NCBI RefSeq assembly: GCF_000166775.1
Contig: NC_014720.1
Coordinates: 1,916,501-1,980,500, forward strand
DNA: 64,000 nucleotides
Origin: Caldicellulosiruptor kronotskyensis 2002
GTDB taxonomy: Bacteria > Bacillota > Thermoanaerobacteria > Caldicellulosiruptorales > Caldicellulosiruptoraceae
Direction of reading: 5' to 3'
Below, one piece after another: positions 44,947 through 55,554 of this stretch; positions within the stretch are counted from its first letter, which is position 1, and each line of letters begins with the position of its first letter. Below the pieces are notes generated by a model. That model had not been told where the DNA came from and made no database searches. It was given only the letters and a program-made list of their open reading frames with translations. The translations under genes and the position numbers were made by a program.

Positions 44947-47028
44947 TTACGGATATATTAGTCTTCCCTTTTCATCAGGTATTCCTGTTTTTCTATAAAA
45001 ATATGTGTTGATAACATCTCTCCATTCCATTGCATGTTCTTTTTGCATATTCAATCTTTCATATACTCTGTTGAAGATCTCCTCATCAATCTTTCCTCTC
45101 AGTTCCTCCCACTTTTCTATAAGTTTATCTACCATCTCAGCTCCTTCAAAGTGAGAGTCATACATAAACTGCAGGAGCGTCTTTCCATTTTTCAGCCTAA
45201 AATCATACGGCACTCTGTGGAAAAATAAAAGAAGTTCTTCAGGACATTTATTTATATCATCGAATATTTCCTGCCAGGGCTTGTGATATTGCAACGTATA
45301 ACCTGTCCCTCTTGAAGTTCTGTCAACCCCAATTGCTTTTATGTCTGCCCGATGATATGTTCCCCACTTTGAATACTCATACCCTTCCGGGTTTGGACCA
45401 TAGTGATGACCTGGATTTACCATCCAGCCAAGCCCAAGCGGCGTTGTATACTTTTCGTAGATTGCGTGAGAATTAAGAAGCATCCATAAAATGTTGTCAA
45501 CCACTTTTTTGTCATCTCCAAATGTTAAAATGGTCCACTCTCTTGCTATATCTTCAATCTTTTTATCTGGGTCCCACGCAAGTTTTCCAAACGTCCACAG
45601 ATTCGCCTGTGCAAGGTCATGACCTGTCCAGTTGATGCTATCCCCAATATTCGAAACACCTGCAAATCCTGCATATTTCATTCCAAAAAGACTTCCATCC
45701 ACTATTCTCTTTACGTACGAACCTTTTCCTTTGCAATATGTGTCAAACTCTAAAATCTCTTTCCATAGCGTCCCCAAATAGCACAGATGAATTTGTTGAC
45801 CTGTATATTCTTGGGTTATTTGAAACTCTATCATCTGGTTTGTCTTTTCCATAGCGCCAAAAAGAGGTGAGACAGGTTCTCTTACCTGAAAATCCATCGG
45901 ACCATACTTTATCTGTAAAATGACATTTTCAGAAAAATTTCCGTCAAGCGGCTTAAAGTTGTCATATGCAGCCTTTGCTCTATCTGTCTTAGTATCTCTC
46001 CAATCCTGCAAGCAGTTGTAAACAAACGCACGCCAGATAACAACTCCTCCATAAGGCGAAAGTGCCTCTGCAAGCATGTTTGCCCCATCTGCGTGCGTTC
46101 TTCTGTATACATAAGGTCCTGGATTGAACTCAGAATCGGCTTTTACCAAAAATCCACCAAAGTCTGGTATGTAGCTGTAAATATTCTTTACAGTTTCTTT
46201 CCACCAAATTTGAACGTTTTTGTCAAGTGGGTCTGCAGTGTTAAGACCTCCTATATAAATTGGGCTTGCAAAGTTTATGCTAAGGTAAAGTTTTATCCCA
46301 TAGAGTCTAAAAATTTCTGCTATTTTCGAGAGGTCATTTAGATATTTTGGCGTAATTAACCATATAGCCTTATCTCTTACATTTACATTATTTATAACAA
46401 CACCGTTTATTCCAATTGATGCAAGAAGTCTTGCATAATCCAATATACGTTTATAATTGCGTTTTACTCTACCATTAGCAAAAAATATAGATTTGCCTGC
46501 ATATCCTCTTTCAATACTTCCATCCATATTATCCCAATGGTTAATAATTCGTAACGGGGCCTTTGGATTTTCTACACAATTGAGTTCTTTTAAGCTTGTT
46601 TTAAGTATAATCTTGTTTATCAAATGAAATATCCCATATATTATTCCTTTTTCACTTTTTGATGCAACAATAATGTATTTTCGTTTATTTTCATCTATAA
46701 CTTTTATCAAAAATCCTTCCTCGCTTACTTCTTTTCTCTCCTCATCAGTTATAAAATTGTTGAGTCTTTCATCTGTTACTTTGCCTAAAATGATTCCACT
46801 GTCAATATTAATATTTATAGAATTGCTGAGCCTCAGCTCAGTTCCAAAAAGTGCACATAAAGCTTTCTTTAATTCATTTCCTGCATTCTGAAAATATATA
46901 TTTTTCTCAAGCAATACTATCTGATCTAAAAATTTTTCGATTTCCTGGACATATTCAATTTCCTCTATAGGTTTATAAGAAAGCCAACACGTAGAATATT
47001 TTGGGTTACTGCTCCTTGATAAAATCAT
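44947..47028 (-). CDS. aguA: GH67 alpha-glucuronidase
   Basis: 693 residues, no signal peptide, the usual size for intracellular GH67. Conserved stretches are [34 protein letters not shown] (catalytic region), [17 protein letters not shown] and [14 protein letters not shown]. It releases (4-O-methyl)glucuronic acid from imported aldouronates. First enzyme gene after yesN, 57 bp downstream, followed by uxuB. The gap holds AGAAAACGATTTCT (47056-47069), a near-palindrome that could be a catabolite or LacI-type operator. Confidence 0.95.
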   Translation of the reverse strand: MILSRSSNPKYSTCWLSYKPIEEIEYVQEIEKFLDQIVLLEKNIYFQNAGNELKKALCALFGTELRLSNSININIDSGIILGKVTDERLNNFITDEERKEVSEEGFLIKVIDENKRKYIIVASKSEKGIIYGIFHLINKIILKTSLKELNCVENPKAPLRIINHWDNMDGSIERGYAGKSIFFANGRVKRNYKRILDYARLLASIGINGVVINNVNVRDKAIWLITPKYLNDLSKIAEIFRLYGIKLYLSINFASPIYIGGLNTADPLDKNVQIWWKETVKNIYSYIPDFGGFLVKADSEFNPGPYVYRRTHADGANMLAEALSPYGGVVIWRAFVYNCLQDWRDTKTDRAKAAYDNFKPLDGNFSENVILQIKYGPMDFQVREPVSPLFGAMEKTNQMIEFQITQEYTGQQIHLCYLGTLWKEILEFDTYCKGKGSYVKRIVDGSLFGMKYAGFAGVSNIGDSINWTGHDLAQANLWTFGKLAWDPDKKIEDIAREWTILTFGDDKKVVDNILWMLLNSHAIYEKYTTPLGLGWMVNPGHHYGPNPEGYEYSKWGTYHRADIKAIGVDRTSRGTGYTLQYHKPWQEIFDDINKCPEELLLFFHRVPYDFRLKNGKTLLQFMYDSHFEGAEMVDKLIEKWEELRGKIDEEIFNRVYERLNMQKEHAMEWRDVINTYFYRKTGIPDEKGRLIYP

Positions 47029-47055
47029 AACAAATCACTTCCCCCTGCTTATTTT

Positions 47056-47069
47056 AGAAAACGATTTCT
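47056..47069. promoter_or_regulatory. Near-palindromic cre-like site before aguA
   Basis: AGAAAACGATTTCT has a central CG and near-symmetric arms, as in CcpA cre or LacI-family operators, but does not match the cre consensus fully. Confidence 0.3.
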
Positions 47070-47085
47070 TTTTAGTTTCTGAAAA

Positions 47086-48615
47086 TTAACTTTCATTGAC
47101 AGATACAGAATTCCTAAATTTAGAAGGACTTTTTCCTACATACTCTTCAAATTTTAATGAAAAGTAGTCAGGGTCACTATAGCCTACTTCTTTTGCTATT
47201 TCATAAATCTTCTTATCAGTTGTCAATAGCAGTTTTTTTGCATTTTCAATACGTACAAAATGTAAATATTTATTAAATGGCATATTAAAATGTTTTTTAA
47301 ACATCCTGCCTAAGTAGATGGGGTTAATAAAAAACTGCTGGGCTATACTTTTTATTGTTAAGTCTTTGTTGTAGTTTTCTTTTATAAATAACTCTATTTT
47401 TTTCATAAAGCTTGATCCACTAAATTTTGAATTGTGGTCAATACAATTTATTACCTGGTCTAAAATTTCCATAACCTTAGAAATAAATTTGCTTTTTTGT
47501 ATGTCTGTTCTAAATATAAACTTTATACTATCAGTTTCGAATAGCTGATATACCTCAAAGTAATCTATTATTTCAAGCACAGCAAAGAGAATATAACCTT
47601 TTATCACTTCTGGTGATACTTTGTTGTTCTGACATTCATCAAAAAATCTTGAAAGTTTTACTTTTATATCATCAAATCGCTTTTCTTCAATAAGCCTAAT
47701 TAGTTCTTTTGAAAGTTTTTTATCCTCAAGGTAGTGTTCAAATTCTCCAATCTCGGACGCCTCTATAATACCACTCTTTTCGTAAAATTGAGCAAAGTTA
47801 AATTTTTTCAAAAGTTGTTTATATAATGTATGCATCTTCTGACCAGATGTATATTCCTGCACAATTATTGTCTGCAAATCTAATAAACTCCTTATTTCGT
47901 CAAAAGCCTGTTTAACTAAACTATTTTTCTTTTGCCCTTGAATGGCATTAATTAATAAAATTAAGTTAAAGTAATTATCCCAATAGCACTTAATCTCAAT
48001 GCCTTTGACCAAATAATTGGCATTTATATTTTTTTCTGTTTCCATTAACTTCTCATAAACTGTCAAATCGTCTTCATATTGAAAAGCTTCCTGTTTGGAA
48101 ATTCCAAGATATTTTTTTACTCCATTTTCAGTACTATCTACAATATAATCATCATCTTGTATTTCAAGAGCTCTTATAAAAGCTGAGTTCCTTCTTACAT
48201 ATTCAAATAATTCTTTCTTTTTATAGTCTTCCTTTTCGCTTGATATCCTCGTTTTTATCCTCTCTAATGTTTGCATAAGCTCAATCTCATCTATAGGTTT
48301 TAATAGATAATCATTTACACCATACTTTATAGCTGCTTTTGCAAATTCAAACTCATTGTACCCACTGATAATTATTATTGCAGGTTTGTTTTCAAACTCC
48401 TCTGAAACTCTCTTTATCAGCTCAATTCCATCCATCACTGGCATCTTTATGTCTGTTATTATTACATCTACTTTCTTACTTTTGAGAATATCAAGGGCTT
48501 CCTGCCCATTTCCCGCTTCATATGCAATTTCAAACCCGAGCCTCTCCCAATCAATAAGTTTAATTATACCCTTTCTCATGAATATCTCATCTTCAACCAA
48601 AAGAATTTTTATCAT
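47086..48615 (-). CDS. YesN-type response regulator with AraC output domain
   Basis: 509 residues. The N-terminal receiver has ILLVEDEIFMRKG, the phosphorylated Asp in VDVIITDIKMPVMDG and a KP motif near residue 105. A long central region precedes a C-terminal AraC double HTH (IAQQFFINPIYLGRMFKKHF, then IYEIAKEVGYSDPDYFSLKFEEYVGKSPSKFR). It lies 24 bp after the YesM-like kinase. Probable activator of the two binding-protein promoters via the repeats at 54373-54405 and 57391-57423. Confidence 0.93.
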   Translation of the reverse strand: MIKILLVEDEIFMRKGIIKLIDWERLGFEIAYEAGNGQEALDILKSKKVDVIITDIKMPVMDGIELIKRVSEEFENKPAIIIISGYNEFEFAKAAIKYGVNDYLLKPIDEIELMQTLERIKTRISSEKEDYKKKELFEYVRRNSAFIRALEIQDDDYIVDSTENGVKKYLGISKQEAFQYEDDLTVYEKLMETEKNINANYLVKGIEIKCYWDNYFNLILLINAIQGQKKNSLVKQAFDEIRSLLDLQTIIVQEYTSGQKMHTLYKQLLKKFNFAQFYEKSGIIEASEIGEFEHYLEDKKLSKELIRLIEEKRFDDIKVKLSRFFDECQNNKVSPEVIKGYILFAVLEIIDYFEVYQLFETDSIKFIFRTDIQKSKFISKVMEILDQVINCIDHNSKFSGSSFMKKIELFIKENYNKDLTIKSIAQQFFINPIYLGRMFKKHFNMPFNKYLHFVRIENAKKLLLTTDKKIYEIAKEVGYSDPDYFSLKFEEYVGKSPSKFRNSVSVNES

Positions 48616-48639
48616 GGTTTACACACCCTCACTATATTC

Positions 48640-50472
48640 TTATGAAACAAATGCTGGCAATTCTAAAGGAAGTTTAATAACAACCTTTGTCCCTTTATTG
48701 ATAGAACTTTCAATATAAAACTCAGCATTGTCGTTGTAGTACAGCATTAACCTTCTGTAAACATTTTTAAGCCCAATACTTTTATCATAGAGTGGATTGT
48801 TAAGATTAGCATAAAGCTCCTCAAGCTTTTTCTCGTCCATCCCTATCCCGTTGTCAGCAACTTCTATTATTAAATTTATACCCCCTTTTTTTACTTTAAC
48901 TATTACTTTACCACTGTCTTCTTTTTCTTCTATACCATGTATACACGCATTTTCAACAAGTGGCTGGATTGTCATCTTAGGAATCAAACAATTTTTAGCA
49001 TCCTCTTCTACAAAAATTTCATATGTCAATTTTTCACCAAATCTGTATTGCTGTATTTTTAGAAAATCTTCTACAAAATTGATTTCTTCCTGAACTGTGG
49101 TTATATCATTTCCCCAGTAAATAAGCCTCCTTAAAGTCCTTGTTAGATACTTAATTATCTCAGCTGTTTCCAGTTCATTCTTCAAAACAGAACGCATTCT
49201 TATTGAATCCAGTGTATTGAAAAGAAAATGTGGATTTATCTGACTCTGAAGCGCATTTATCTCTGCCTGCTTTTTTTCAACTTCAAGTGTCTTCTTTTGA
49301 ATTTCAGAAAGCATTTCCTTCTCTATAAGTTCTTTAAGTCTTATTGTCATATTGTTAAATTCTCTTATAAGATTTCCAATCTCATCGTTCCCTTCTCTGC
49401 ATGTCAGAATCTCGAAGCGCTGCTTCTTAACTTTTCTCATATGTCTTTCTAAAAGCTCCAGTCTATTTGATATAGAAGAAGTTATGAGTCTTATTAAAAA
49501 GGTTGCAAATATCAAGCTCAAAAGGGAAATAAGTAATATGAACTCAATAGCTTTGTATATCTCTCCCATCATATACGATCGCGAAAATACTCCAACAAGT
49601 TTCCATCCATTTAAAAGATTTATATCCAGATTATTCACAAACACATACGAACCTTTCGGCACAAATTTACTCGTCTCAAATTTTACAAAAGGCTTGGTAA
49701 AAATTAAATTATTGTATGTATGAGCTGCAATTATTCTGTTACTGCTGTCTATTAAGTAAATCTCTCCACCAAATACCTCAAAATTTATGGAATTAAAAAA
49801 GCTTGAAAGATAAATATCAATTTTTGCTATTTTCGTATATTTACTATTGTTTCCCGTCGAAGTACTTCTTTGCTCATATTGATTGAGATTTCTTATCAAT
49901 GACACATATCCTTCTTCTCCATTAACTCCATTGTCGCTGGTAGGTATTATAACTATTCCTTGCAGATTATTAATTACTTTATCATACCATTCTTTAACCT
50001 CTTGTATATTTAACTTTCTATACCCGTCACTGTTTAAAATTGTAGGATTGTTTGTATATATTGTTACGCGAGCAATGTTTGAATACACATTTCTACCCTG
50101 ATATATCCTATTTCTCAGATACTGAACATAATTAGAATAAAAATCATCCATACCATGGTAATTAATGTCAAGCATATCGTTAAGTAAATCATCTGTATAC
50201 AATGTATTTGAATACAATATAGCTTCATCTATTACCTTTTTTATGTTAGTATTTAAGATGTTAAAAGCACTTTTTATCTGGGTAATTTTTTGTTGCTGAA
50301 GATTTTTTATAATGAAAATGGTAAATATAAAATGGCTCACTACTGTGGGGATTAAAACACATAGAATGTATACAAGTAACAATTTCTTTCGGACAGAAAG
50401 ATTATCTAATCTGTCAAGTATTCTTTCTTTTGAAAATTTAAAAAACTTTTTTAACACTTTATTCCACCACAA
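48640..50472 (-). CDS. YesM-type sensor histidine kinase
   Basis: 610 residues. A helix near residues 30-50 and another near 305-330 frame a large extracellular sensor (Cache-like). They are followed by HAMP, the His_kinase motif ALQSQINPHFLFNTLDSIR with the phosphorylated His, and an ATPase domain with VENACIHGIE (N box) and VADNGIGMDEKK. It senses the oligosaccharide or a binding protein outside the cell and signals to the adjacent YesN. Confidence 0.93.
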   Translation of the reverse strand: MWWNKVLKKFFKFSKERILDRLDNLSVRKKLLLVYILCVLIPTVVSHFIFTIFIIKNLQQQKITQIKSAFNILNTNIKKVIDEAILYSNTLYTDDLLNDMLDINYHGMDDFYSNYVQYLRNRIYQGRNVYSNIARVTIYTNNPTILNSDGYRKLNIQEVKEWYDKVINNLQGIVIIPTSDNGVNGEEGYVSLIRNLNQYEQRSTSTGNNSKYTKIAKIDIYLSSFFNSINFEVFGGEIYLIDSSNRIIAAHTYNNLIFTKPFVKFETSKFVPKGSYVFVNNLDINLLNGWKLVGVFSRSYMMGEIYKAIEFILLISLLSLIFATFLIRLITSSISNRLELLERHMRKVKKQRFEILTCREGNDEIGNLIREFNNMTIRLKELIEKEMLSEIQKKTLEVEKKQAEINALQSQINPHFLFNTLDSIRMRSVLKNELETAEIIKYLTRTLRRLIYWGNDITTVQEEINFVEDFLKIQQYRFGEKLTYEIFVEEDAKNCLIPKMTIQPLVENACIHGIEEKEDSGKVIVKVKKGGINLIIEVADNGIGMDEKKLEELYANLNNPLYDKSIGLKNVYRRLMLYYNDNAEFYIESSINKGTKVVIKLPLELPAFVS

Positions 50473-50552
50473 GTTTTATATCTCCTAAGTTTAATTATAT
50501 CATAATACATAAGGATAATAACTGTATTTTATTTACTTATAAAAAACAAATC

Positions 50553-50577
50553 AAAGTGGGCGAAAATCACCCACTTT
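50553..50577 (-). terminator. Terminator behind the LplC permease gene
   Basis: AAAGTGGG pairs with CCCACTTT; on the minus strand GATTTGTTTTTT follows. It separates the transporter genes from yesMN. Confidence 0.75.
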
Positions 50578-50589
50578 AAAAAGCTTTGA

Positions 50590-51498
50590 TTACTCTCCTT
50601 TAACGCTACCAAGAGTAAGACCCTTTACAAAATATCTCTGCAAGAATGGATAAACCATAATAATTGGAGCTGTGGCAACTATTGTCATACTTGCTCTTAC
50701 CGAGTTTGGAGTAACCTGCTGAGTTTCAGCCATTGCTCCCATTTGATAGTCAGGATTTCTTCCAACCTGCATACTTACAGATGCCAGAATCTTTTGAAGC
50801 TCATACTGAAGAGTACTCAGGTCAGGTCTTTGTGAGTTAAAGATATACACATCAAACCACGAATTCCAATGTCCAACTCCTATAAACAGGGCTATTGTTG
50901 CAACTGCTGGCAGGGTAAGTGGAAAGATTATCTGCCACAAAATTCTAAATTCACTTGCTCCATCAATCTTAGCAGATTCAATCAAACTTGAAGGAAGTGA
51001 CTCTATATAGCTTCTGACTACAACAACATTAAACATTCCCAAAAGTGCAGGAACAATATAAACCCAAAATGTATTCAAAAGTCCCAATGACCTATACAAT
51101 AAGTAGGTTGGAATCAATCCTGCGCCAAAATACATTGTTAGAACCATTATTGCTGAAAACGGACGTCTTAAAACAAAATCTTTTCTTGAAAGTGGATAAG
51201 CAACAAACATTGTACAAATAATACCAAGCACTGTACCAAGAACTGTTCTTGCAACAGATACTAAAGCTGCATTATATATCTGTGGATTGCTAACAATAAT
51301 TTCATAGTTTTTTAATGTCCATTTTCTTGGCCAGATATAAATTCCTCCTCGAACTGTGTCAAGTGCATCGTTGAATGAAACAGCTAATACATTTAAAAAT
51401 GGATATAAAGTCACAATACCGACAAAAATCAAACTTATATAAACAACCAAGTCAACTATAATATCCTCGGCTGTTTTTTTCTTAAACATCTTACCCAT
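50590..51498 (-). CDS. ABC sugar permease, LplC/YtcP type
   Basis: 302 residues with six helices. The EAA loop ESAKIDGASEFRILWQIIFPLTLP marks the ATPase contact. CUT1-type permease of the aldouronate system; the pair LplB/LplC forms the channel. No ATPase gene is in the locus, so a shared MsmX-type ATPase elsewhere is expected. It is 40 bp after lplB. Confidence 0.92.
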   Translation of the reverse strand: MGKMFKKKTAEDIIVDLVVYISLIFVGIVTLYPFLNVLAVSFNDALDTVRGGIYIWPRKWTLKNYEIIVSNPQIYNAALVSVARTVLGTVLGIICTMFVAYPLSRKDFVLRRPFSAIMVLTMYFGAGLIPTYLLYRSLGLLNTFWVYIVPALLGMFNVVVVRSYIESLPSSLIESAKIDGASEFRILWQIIFPLTLPAVATIALFIGVGHWNSWFDVYIFNSQRPDLSTLQYELQKILASVSMQVGRNPDYQMGAMAETQQVTPNSVRASMTIVATAPIIMVYPFLQRYFVKGLTLGSVKGE

Positions 51499-51538
51499 TC
51501 CCTCCTGTTTATATTGTTGAAAAACGCTACCTGACTTT

Positions 51539-52477
51539 TTATACTACAGTGGATGCATTTAATTTTGCAGCAACTTTATTTGCAAACAAAACAAGCAAAA
51601 TACTTACGATGCTCTTAAACATACCAGCAGCTGTAGCATATGAATATCTGTACATTGTAATACCATAGTCAAGAACATATGTGTCAAGAATTTGAGAGTA
51701 ATCTTGAACAAGCGGGTTTCTGAGCAAAAGAACCTGTTCAAAACCAGCATTCAAAAGCCAACCAACGTTGAGAATAAGAAGCATGCTAATTGTTGGCGCA
51801 ATCCCCGGCAGTGTTACATACCTTATCTTTTGCAACCTTCCACAACCATCTACGCTTGCCGCATCGTAAAGTTCAGGGTCTATACTTGTCATTGCTGCCA
51901 AATACACTATAGCATTCCATCCTGTTTCCTTCCAAACATTCGAGAAAGCCAATATCCACCAGAAATAATGTCCTTCACCCATCCAGACAATTGGCTGTTT
52001 AATAATCTTGAGTGACATTAAAATCTGATTGAGAATACCTGACTCTGGTGCTAGCACACTTATAACTATGCTTGCCGCAACAACCCAAGAAACAAAGTGG
52101 GGAAGATATGAAATTGTTTGAATAGTTCTTTTAAATAACATATTCTTCACTTCGTTAAGCATCAATGCAAGTAAGATAGCTGCTGCAAAGGACGTAACAA
52201 GCTTCAAAAAGCTTATAACAATTGTATTTCTCATAGCAAGCCAAAAACCAGAGTCGCTGAATAAATCTTTAAATTGCTGCAAACCTACCCATTCTGAACC
52301 CCAAACACCTTGGAATGGCCTGTATTCTTTAAATGCAATGACCCACCACCAAAGTGGTATGTAGTGAAACAAAATTACATACAAGACAAATGGAAATATC
52401 ATAAAAACAAGTTCTTTCTGCTCTTTTACTTTTTGCCAGAACGTTTTCTTTGAACCATTGTAGTATACTGCATCCAA
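51539..52477 (-). CDS. ABC sugar permease, LplB type
   Basis: 312 residues. The N-terminal extension (WQKVKEQKELVFMIFPFVLYV) and ALMLNEVKNMLFKRTIQTISYLPHFVSW are typical. The EAA loop is DAASVDGCGRLQKIRYVTLPGI. Partner of the LplC protein. It is separated from the binding-protein gene by a hairpin at 52561-52588. Confidence 0.92.
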   Translation of the reverse strand: MDAVYYNGSKKTFWQKVKEQKELVFMIFPFVLYVILFHYIPLWWWVIAFKEYRPFQGVWGSEWVGLQQFKDLFSDSGFWLAMRNTIVISFLKLVTSFAAAILLALMLNEVKNMLFKRTIQTISYLPHFVSWVVAASIVISVLAPESGILNQILMSLKIIKQPIVWMGEGHYFWWILAFSNVWKETGWNAIVYLAAMTSIDPELYDAASVDGCGRLQKIRYVTLPGIAPTISMLLILNVGWLLNAGFEQVLLLRNPLVQDYSQILDTYVLDYGITMYRYSYATAAGMFKSIVSILLVLFANKVAAKLNASTVV

Positions 52478-52560
52478 TGTAATTACCTCCTTTTAAAACT
52501 TTGCTCCTACAAGATTAGTACCCATTATAATGAAGTCTTAATAATTTAGAAATTTTATAT

Positions 52561-52588
52561 AAGGGAAGAGGGTTTTACCTCTTCCCTT
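52561..52588 (-). terminator. Hairpin between the binding-protein and permease genes
   Basis: AAGGGAAGAGG pairs with CCTCTTCCCTT (11 bp), followed by ATATAAAATTT with no U run. Probably allows partial read-through so that the binding protein is made in excess. Confidence 0.7.
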
Positions 52589-52604
52589 TGAGGTTTCAGA
52601 AACA

Positions 52605-54281
52605 TTACTTAACTTTAATCCCGTACCAATCTGCCATTCTCTGTCTCATTTCCTGTGTATAGAACTCTTCAATTGGTTTTGTGTTAATCTTTGATCTAAC
52701 CTCTGCTTTGTATTTGTTCCATACCTCATCATACTTGCCCTTTGGAGCCATTATAAGCATTGGTATATACTTCCTTGCAAGGTCGTTAGCAATGTTGAGT
52801 GGAACCTGGATTTCTTTTTGCTTTTCAGGTGGAACGTTGATCTCCCATGCATATCCCCAAGGTGGACATTCAGGTTCATCAGCAAATGGTGGTTCAACAA
52901 ATGTTTTTGCTTTGTATGCTTCAAGCACTTTCTTTTGTGCTGGTGCCCATTGCATATATGCAATATCTGGATCAAGTTCAGGTTTTACATAATTTCCATC
53001 TGGAAGCTTGAGCTGCCATCTTGGCCAGATGTTCCAGTAGCCAAGCCCTTCTTGTTTCTGGTAAACAGGGTCTCTTGCTTTGTCAATCATAGCTTGTGTT
53101 CTGTACATCTTACCTTTATTGTCAACAAGATAATCTCTTCCTTTAATACCCCAGAACATAAGTTTCTGAATATCTGGATTGAGCATTTGGTCTAAGAACT
53201 GGAATGCTCTTACAGGATCTTTACACTTCTTTGTAATGCTTATGCCATCTCTTGTTCCAATTGACTGAAGCATCACATATCTTGATTTTTTAACCCCTTT
53301 AAATACAATGCCAAATGGAACAAGGATTCTATCATCTTCGCCATTCTTTCGTAGTGTATTGAATGCTGTGTTAAAGTGCCATGACCTTCCCCAGCTTGTC
53401 ACAACTCTACCTTGAGCAACTTTCGCAGCCCACTGGTCATATGTCTGAACAAATGCCTCTTTATCAAACAAACCTTCATTCCACAGAGCATTTAGCGCCT
53501 TGTAAGCTTTGTACATTCCTATTCCTGCAGGGTCATAGCTTGCTTTATATGTTTTCGGATCAACTTGTACAGTATCTGCTATAAGACCATTCAAACCTGT
53601 TGCAGGATCTTGAATTACATAGAATCTTGCGCCTTCTGTAATTGCTGACATGCCTATTACAGGCATACCTTTGTACTTTGGATATTTCTTAACATAATTT
53701 CTTAACATTGGTACCAAATCTTCCCAGTACTTTAATCTTGGCCAGTTATTCTTTTGTAACATGTCAATCATTACATATAAACCTTCACCACTTGCACTAG
53801 GTGACACTTCACCTCTTGTGTAGCTCAAGAAATAAATATGTCCATCAGCTTGGCGAAGTTTCCTCAAATCTGCCTGAGAGTACGCCTTCTTTGTCCACTG
53901 ACCATATTTTTGAATGTAGTTATCAAGCGGAACTAAAGCTTTGTTCTGAATAAATTGTTTGTGCTCACCACTGCCATAAACCAAGTCTGGTAAATCACCA
54001 GATGCAAGCATAAGTGATATCTTTGTTGCCTGGTCCATTCCTACAAAGTGTTCGATTTTCAATCTTACGCCTGTCCTTTTTGTAATCTCTTGCCCAATAG
54101 CAGTACTGAAGATATCTGGGTGATATTGTACTGTCGCATCTGCACTAAACATTGTAAAAGTTACAACCTTTTTTGATGCACCTTCAACCTTCTGGGAAGA
54201 TACAGGTACAATCCCACCCAGCACCGCGGAAATAATGAAAACAAGCGCTACCACAATCGAAATTTTTCTTAAAAATTTCAA
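52605..54281 (-). CDS. Extracellular solute-binding protein, LplA family (aldouronate type)
   Basis: 558 residues. A signal peptide of about 36 residues with no lipobox Cys (LGGIVPVSSQKVEGA) is followed by a family 1 extracellular solute-binding fold (IKIEHFVGMDQATKISLMLASGDLPDLVYG). It binds oligosaccharides for the LplB/LplC permeases. It closely resembles the protein at 55618-57288 throughout, for example RDGISITKKCKDPV.AF.FLD in both. TTG start with GGAGG. Its promoter and operator-like repeats are at 54345-54405. Confidence 0.92.
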   Translation of the reverse strand: MKFLRKISIVVALVFIISAVLGGIVPVSSQKVEGASKKVVTFTMFSADATVQYHPDIFSTAIGQEITKRTGVRLKIEHFVGMDQATKISLMLASGDLPDLVYGSGEHKQFIQNKALVPLDNYIQKYGQWTKKAYSQADLRKLRQADGHIYFLSYTRGEVSPSASGEGLYVMIDMLQKNNWPRLKYWEDLVPMLRNYVKKYPKYKGMPVIGMSAITEGARFYVIQDPATGLNGLIADTVQVDPKTYKASYDPAGIGMYKAYKALNALWNEGLFDKEAFVQTYDQWAAKVAQGRVVTSWGRSWHFNTAFNTLRKNGEDDRILVPFGIVFKGVKKSRYVMLQSIGTRDGISITKKCKDPVRAFQFLDQMLNPDIQKLMFWGIKGRDYLVDNKGKMYRTQAMIDKARDPVYQKQEGLGYWNIWPRWQLKLPDGNYVKPELDPDIAYMQWAPAQKKVLEAYKAKTFVEPPFADEPECPPWGYAWEINVPPEKQKEIQVPLNIANDLARKYIPMLIMAPKGKYDEVWNKYKAEVRSKINTKPIEEFYTQEMRQRMADWYGIKVK

Positions 54282-54344
54282 ATTGAAACGCCTCCTCTCT
54301 TTGAATTTTTATCAAGGATGAACAATTATCATCCTCTACTGTTC

Positions 54345-54405
54345 ATTTTACATAGTATTTAGATAAAAACAACCCTTAAAATCTAACATATTTCCCCCAT
54401 AAAAT
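54345..54405 (-). promoter_or_regulatory. Promoter and paired direct repeat (YesN operator candidate) of binding protein 1
   Basis: On the minus strand: -35 TTGTTT (54372-54367), 16 bases, -10 TAAAAT (54350-54345). Directly above the -35 are repeats CCCTTAAAAT (54373) and CCCATAAAAT (54396) in plus orientation, spaced 23 bp. The same layout occurs at 57363-57423. Confidence 0.6.
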
Positions 54406-54420
54406 TGATATGTCAAAAGT

Positions 54421-55506
54421 CTATATTTTTCCATATTCTTGAACTGCCCACATGTATATTTTTATATTTTCAAGAGGAGTACCTGATGCAACAGAACCTG
54501 CTGGTGTTTCGATAAAGTTTCCATCATCTTTTAAAACTTGCATATCTCTTTTTACGTACTCGATAATTTCTTCTGCACTCCCATTTCTCAATATAAATGG
54601 TGGCATCTGTCCATAAATCAATGCATTTGGCATAAACTTTCTTATCGTTGCAGGGTGAATTTCAGGCCCAAAATTAACGCTATTTACTCCAAGGTCATTT
54701 AAAATAGGAAGTAGGTGCTGCATATTGCTATCCGAATGTTGATAGCGAGTATCTTCTTTTCTTGGTGCAAAATTTTTAAACAAACTCTCTAAAATAGGTG
54801 CACAGTATCTTTCATATAACTTGGGCGAAAATAAAAAACAGTTATCATCGTTAATTGCAATTCCATCATATTCAACGTTACAATAACCTCTTAAATTTTT
54901 TATATACTCCACAAGTTTTTCTTTCAAAATCTCAAAAAATATATCCATCAACTCGGGTTCATCCATCAAAAGTATACAAAGATTTGTTGTACCTAACAAA
55001 CTTGTTGCAATTGTAGCAGGTCCTCTTGTCATATGCCCCCATTTTAGCTTCTTCCCTGTCGCTTTTTCATAATCTTCTTTTGCTTTCAAAAGTTCAGGTG
55101 TAATCACCTTTTTTACATCAATCCTCTCCATTTTTTCTATAAAACTTTTTACCTCATCTAAACTTTCAACTGCAGGCTCGAGCCAAGGCGTTCCACCTTC
55201 TGATATCACAACCTTTGAACCCATTACAACCTCAAATCTTGTTGGTTCTAGAGGGTCAAGCTCTTCTTCTGAATAAAATCTTCTGCCAAGCTCTTTTTCC
55301 AAAATTTCATTAGCTTTTTTATGAATTTGAAGTCTGTATGATTTGTCAGAATAATAATCAACTGTTGAAAAAGGACCCACCAGCTCAAACAGAAAATGGT
55401 CATCAAGCCAAAAGTGGATAGGAATCCTTGTTTTTTTGTCAAAATTAAGCCTACAAAAATCATTTTCTTCCCAGAATTTTTTTACATCAAATTTAGATAA
55501 GTCCAC
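54421..55506 (-). CDS. Uroporphyrinogen decarboxylase-like (URO-D superfamily) protein
   Basis: 361 residues. The fold pattern includes KWGHMTRGPATIATSLLGTTNLCILLMDEPELMD, YDGIAINDDNCFLFSPKLYERYCAPIL and a His-containing RYQHSDSNMQHLLPILNDLGVNSVNFGPEI, as in URO-D and MtaA/CmuA-type methyltransferase relatives. It lacks heme-gene neighbours and sits between two oligosaccharide-binding proteins, so true heme synthesis is unlikely. A methyl-transfer role on methylated sugars is conceivable but unproven. GTG start with AGGAGGAG. Confidence 0.75.
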   Translation of the reverse strand: MDLSKFDVKKFWEENDFCRLNFDKKTRIPIHFWLDDHFLFELVGPFSTVDYYSDKSYRLQIHKKANEILEKELGRRFYSEEELDPLEPTRFEVVMGSKVVISEGGTPWLEPAVESLDEVKSFIEKMERIDVKKVITPELLKAKEDYEKATGKKLKWGHMTRGPATIATSLLGTTNLCILLMDEPELMDIFFEILKEKLVEYIKNLRGYCNVEYDGIAINDDNCFLFSPKLYERYCAPILESLFKNFAPRKEDTRYQHSDSNMQHLLPILNDLGVNSVNFGPEIHPATIRKFMPNALIYGQMPPFILRNGSAEEIIEYVKRDMQVLKDDGNFIETPAGSVASGTPLENIKIYMWAVQEYGKI

Positions 55507-55554
55507 AAGAACTCTCCTCCTTTGTTGAAATTATTTTTTAGGCTACAAAAATTT

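Noticed and set aside
54421-55506. True heme-pathway uroporphyrinogen decarboxylase
   Set aside because: No heme genes nearby and the gene is embedded in a sugar uptake locus; only the superfamily can be supported.
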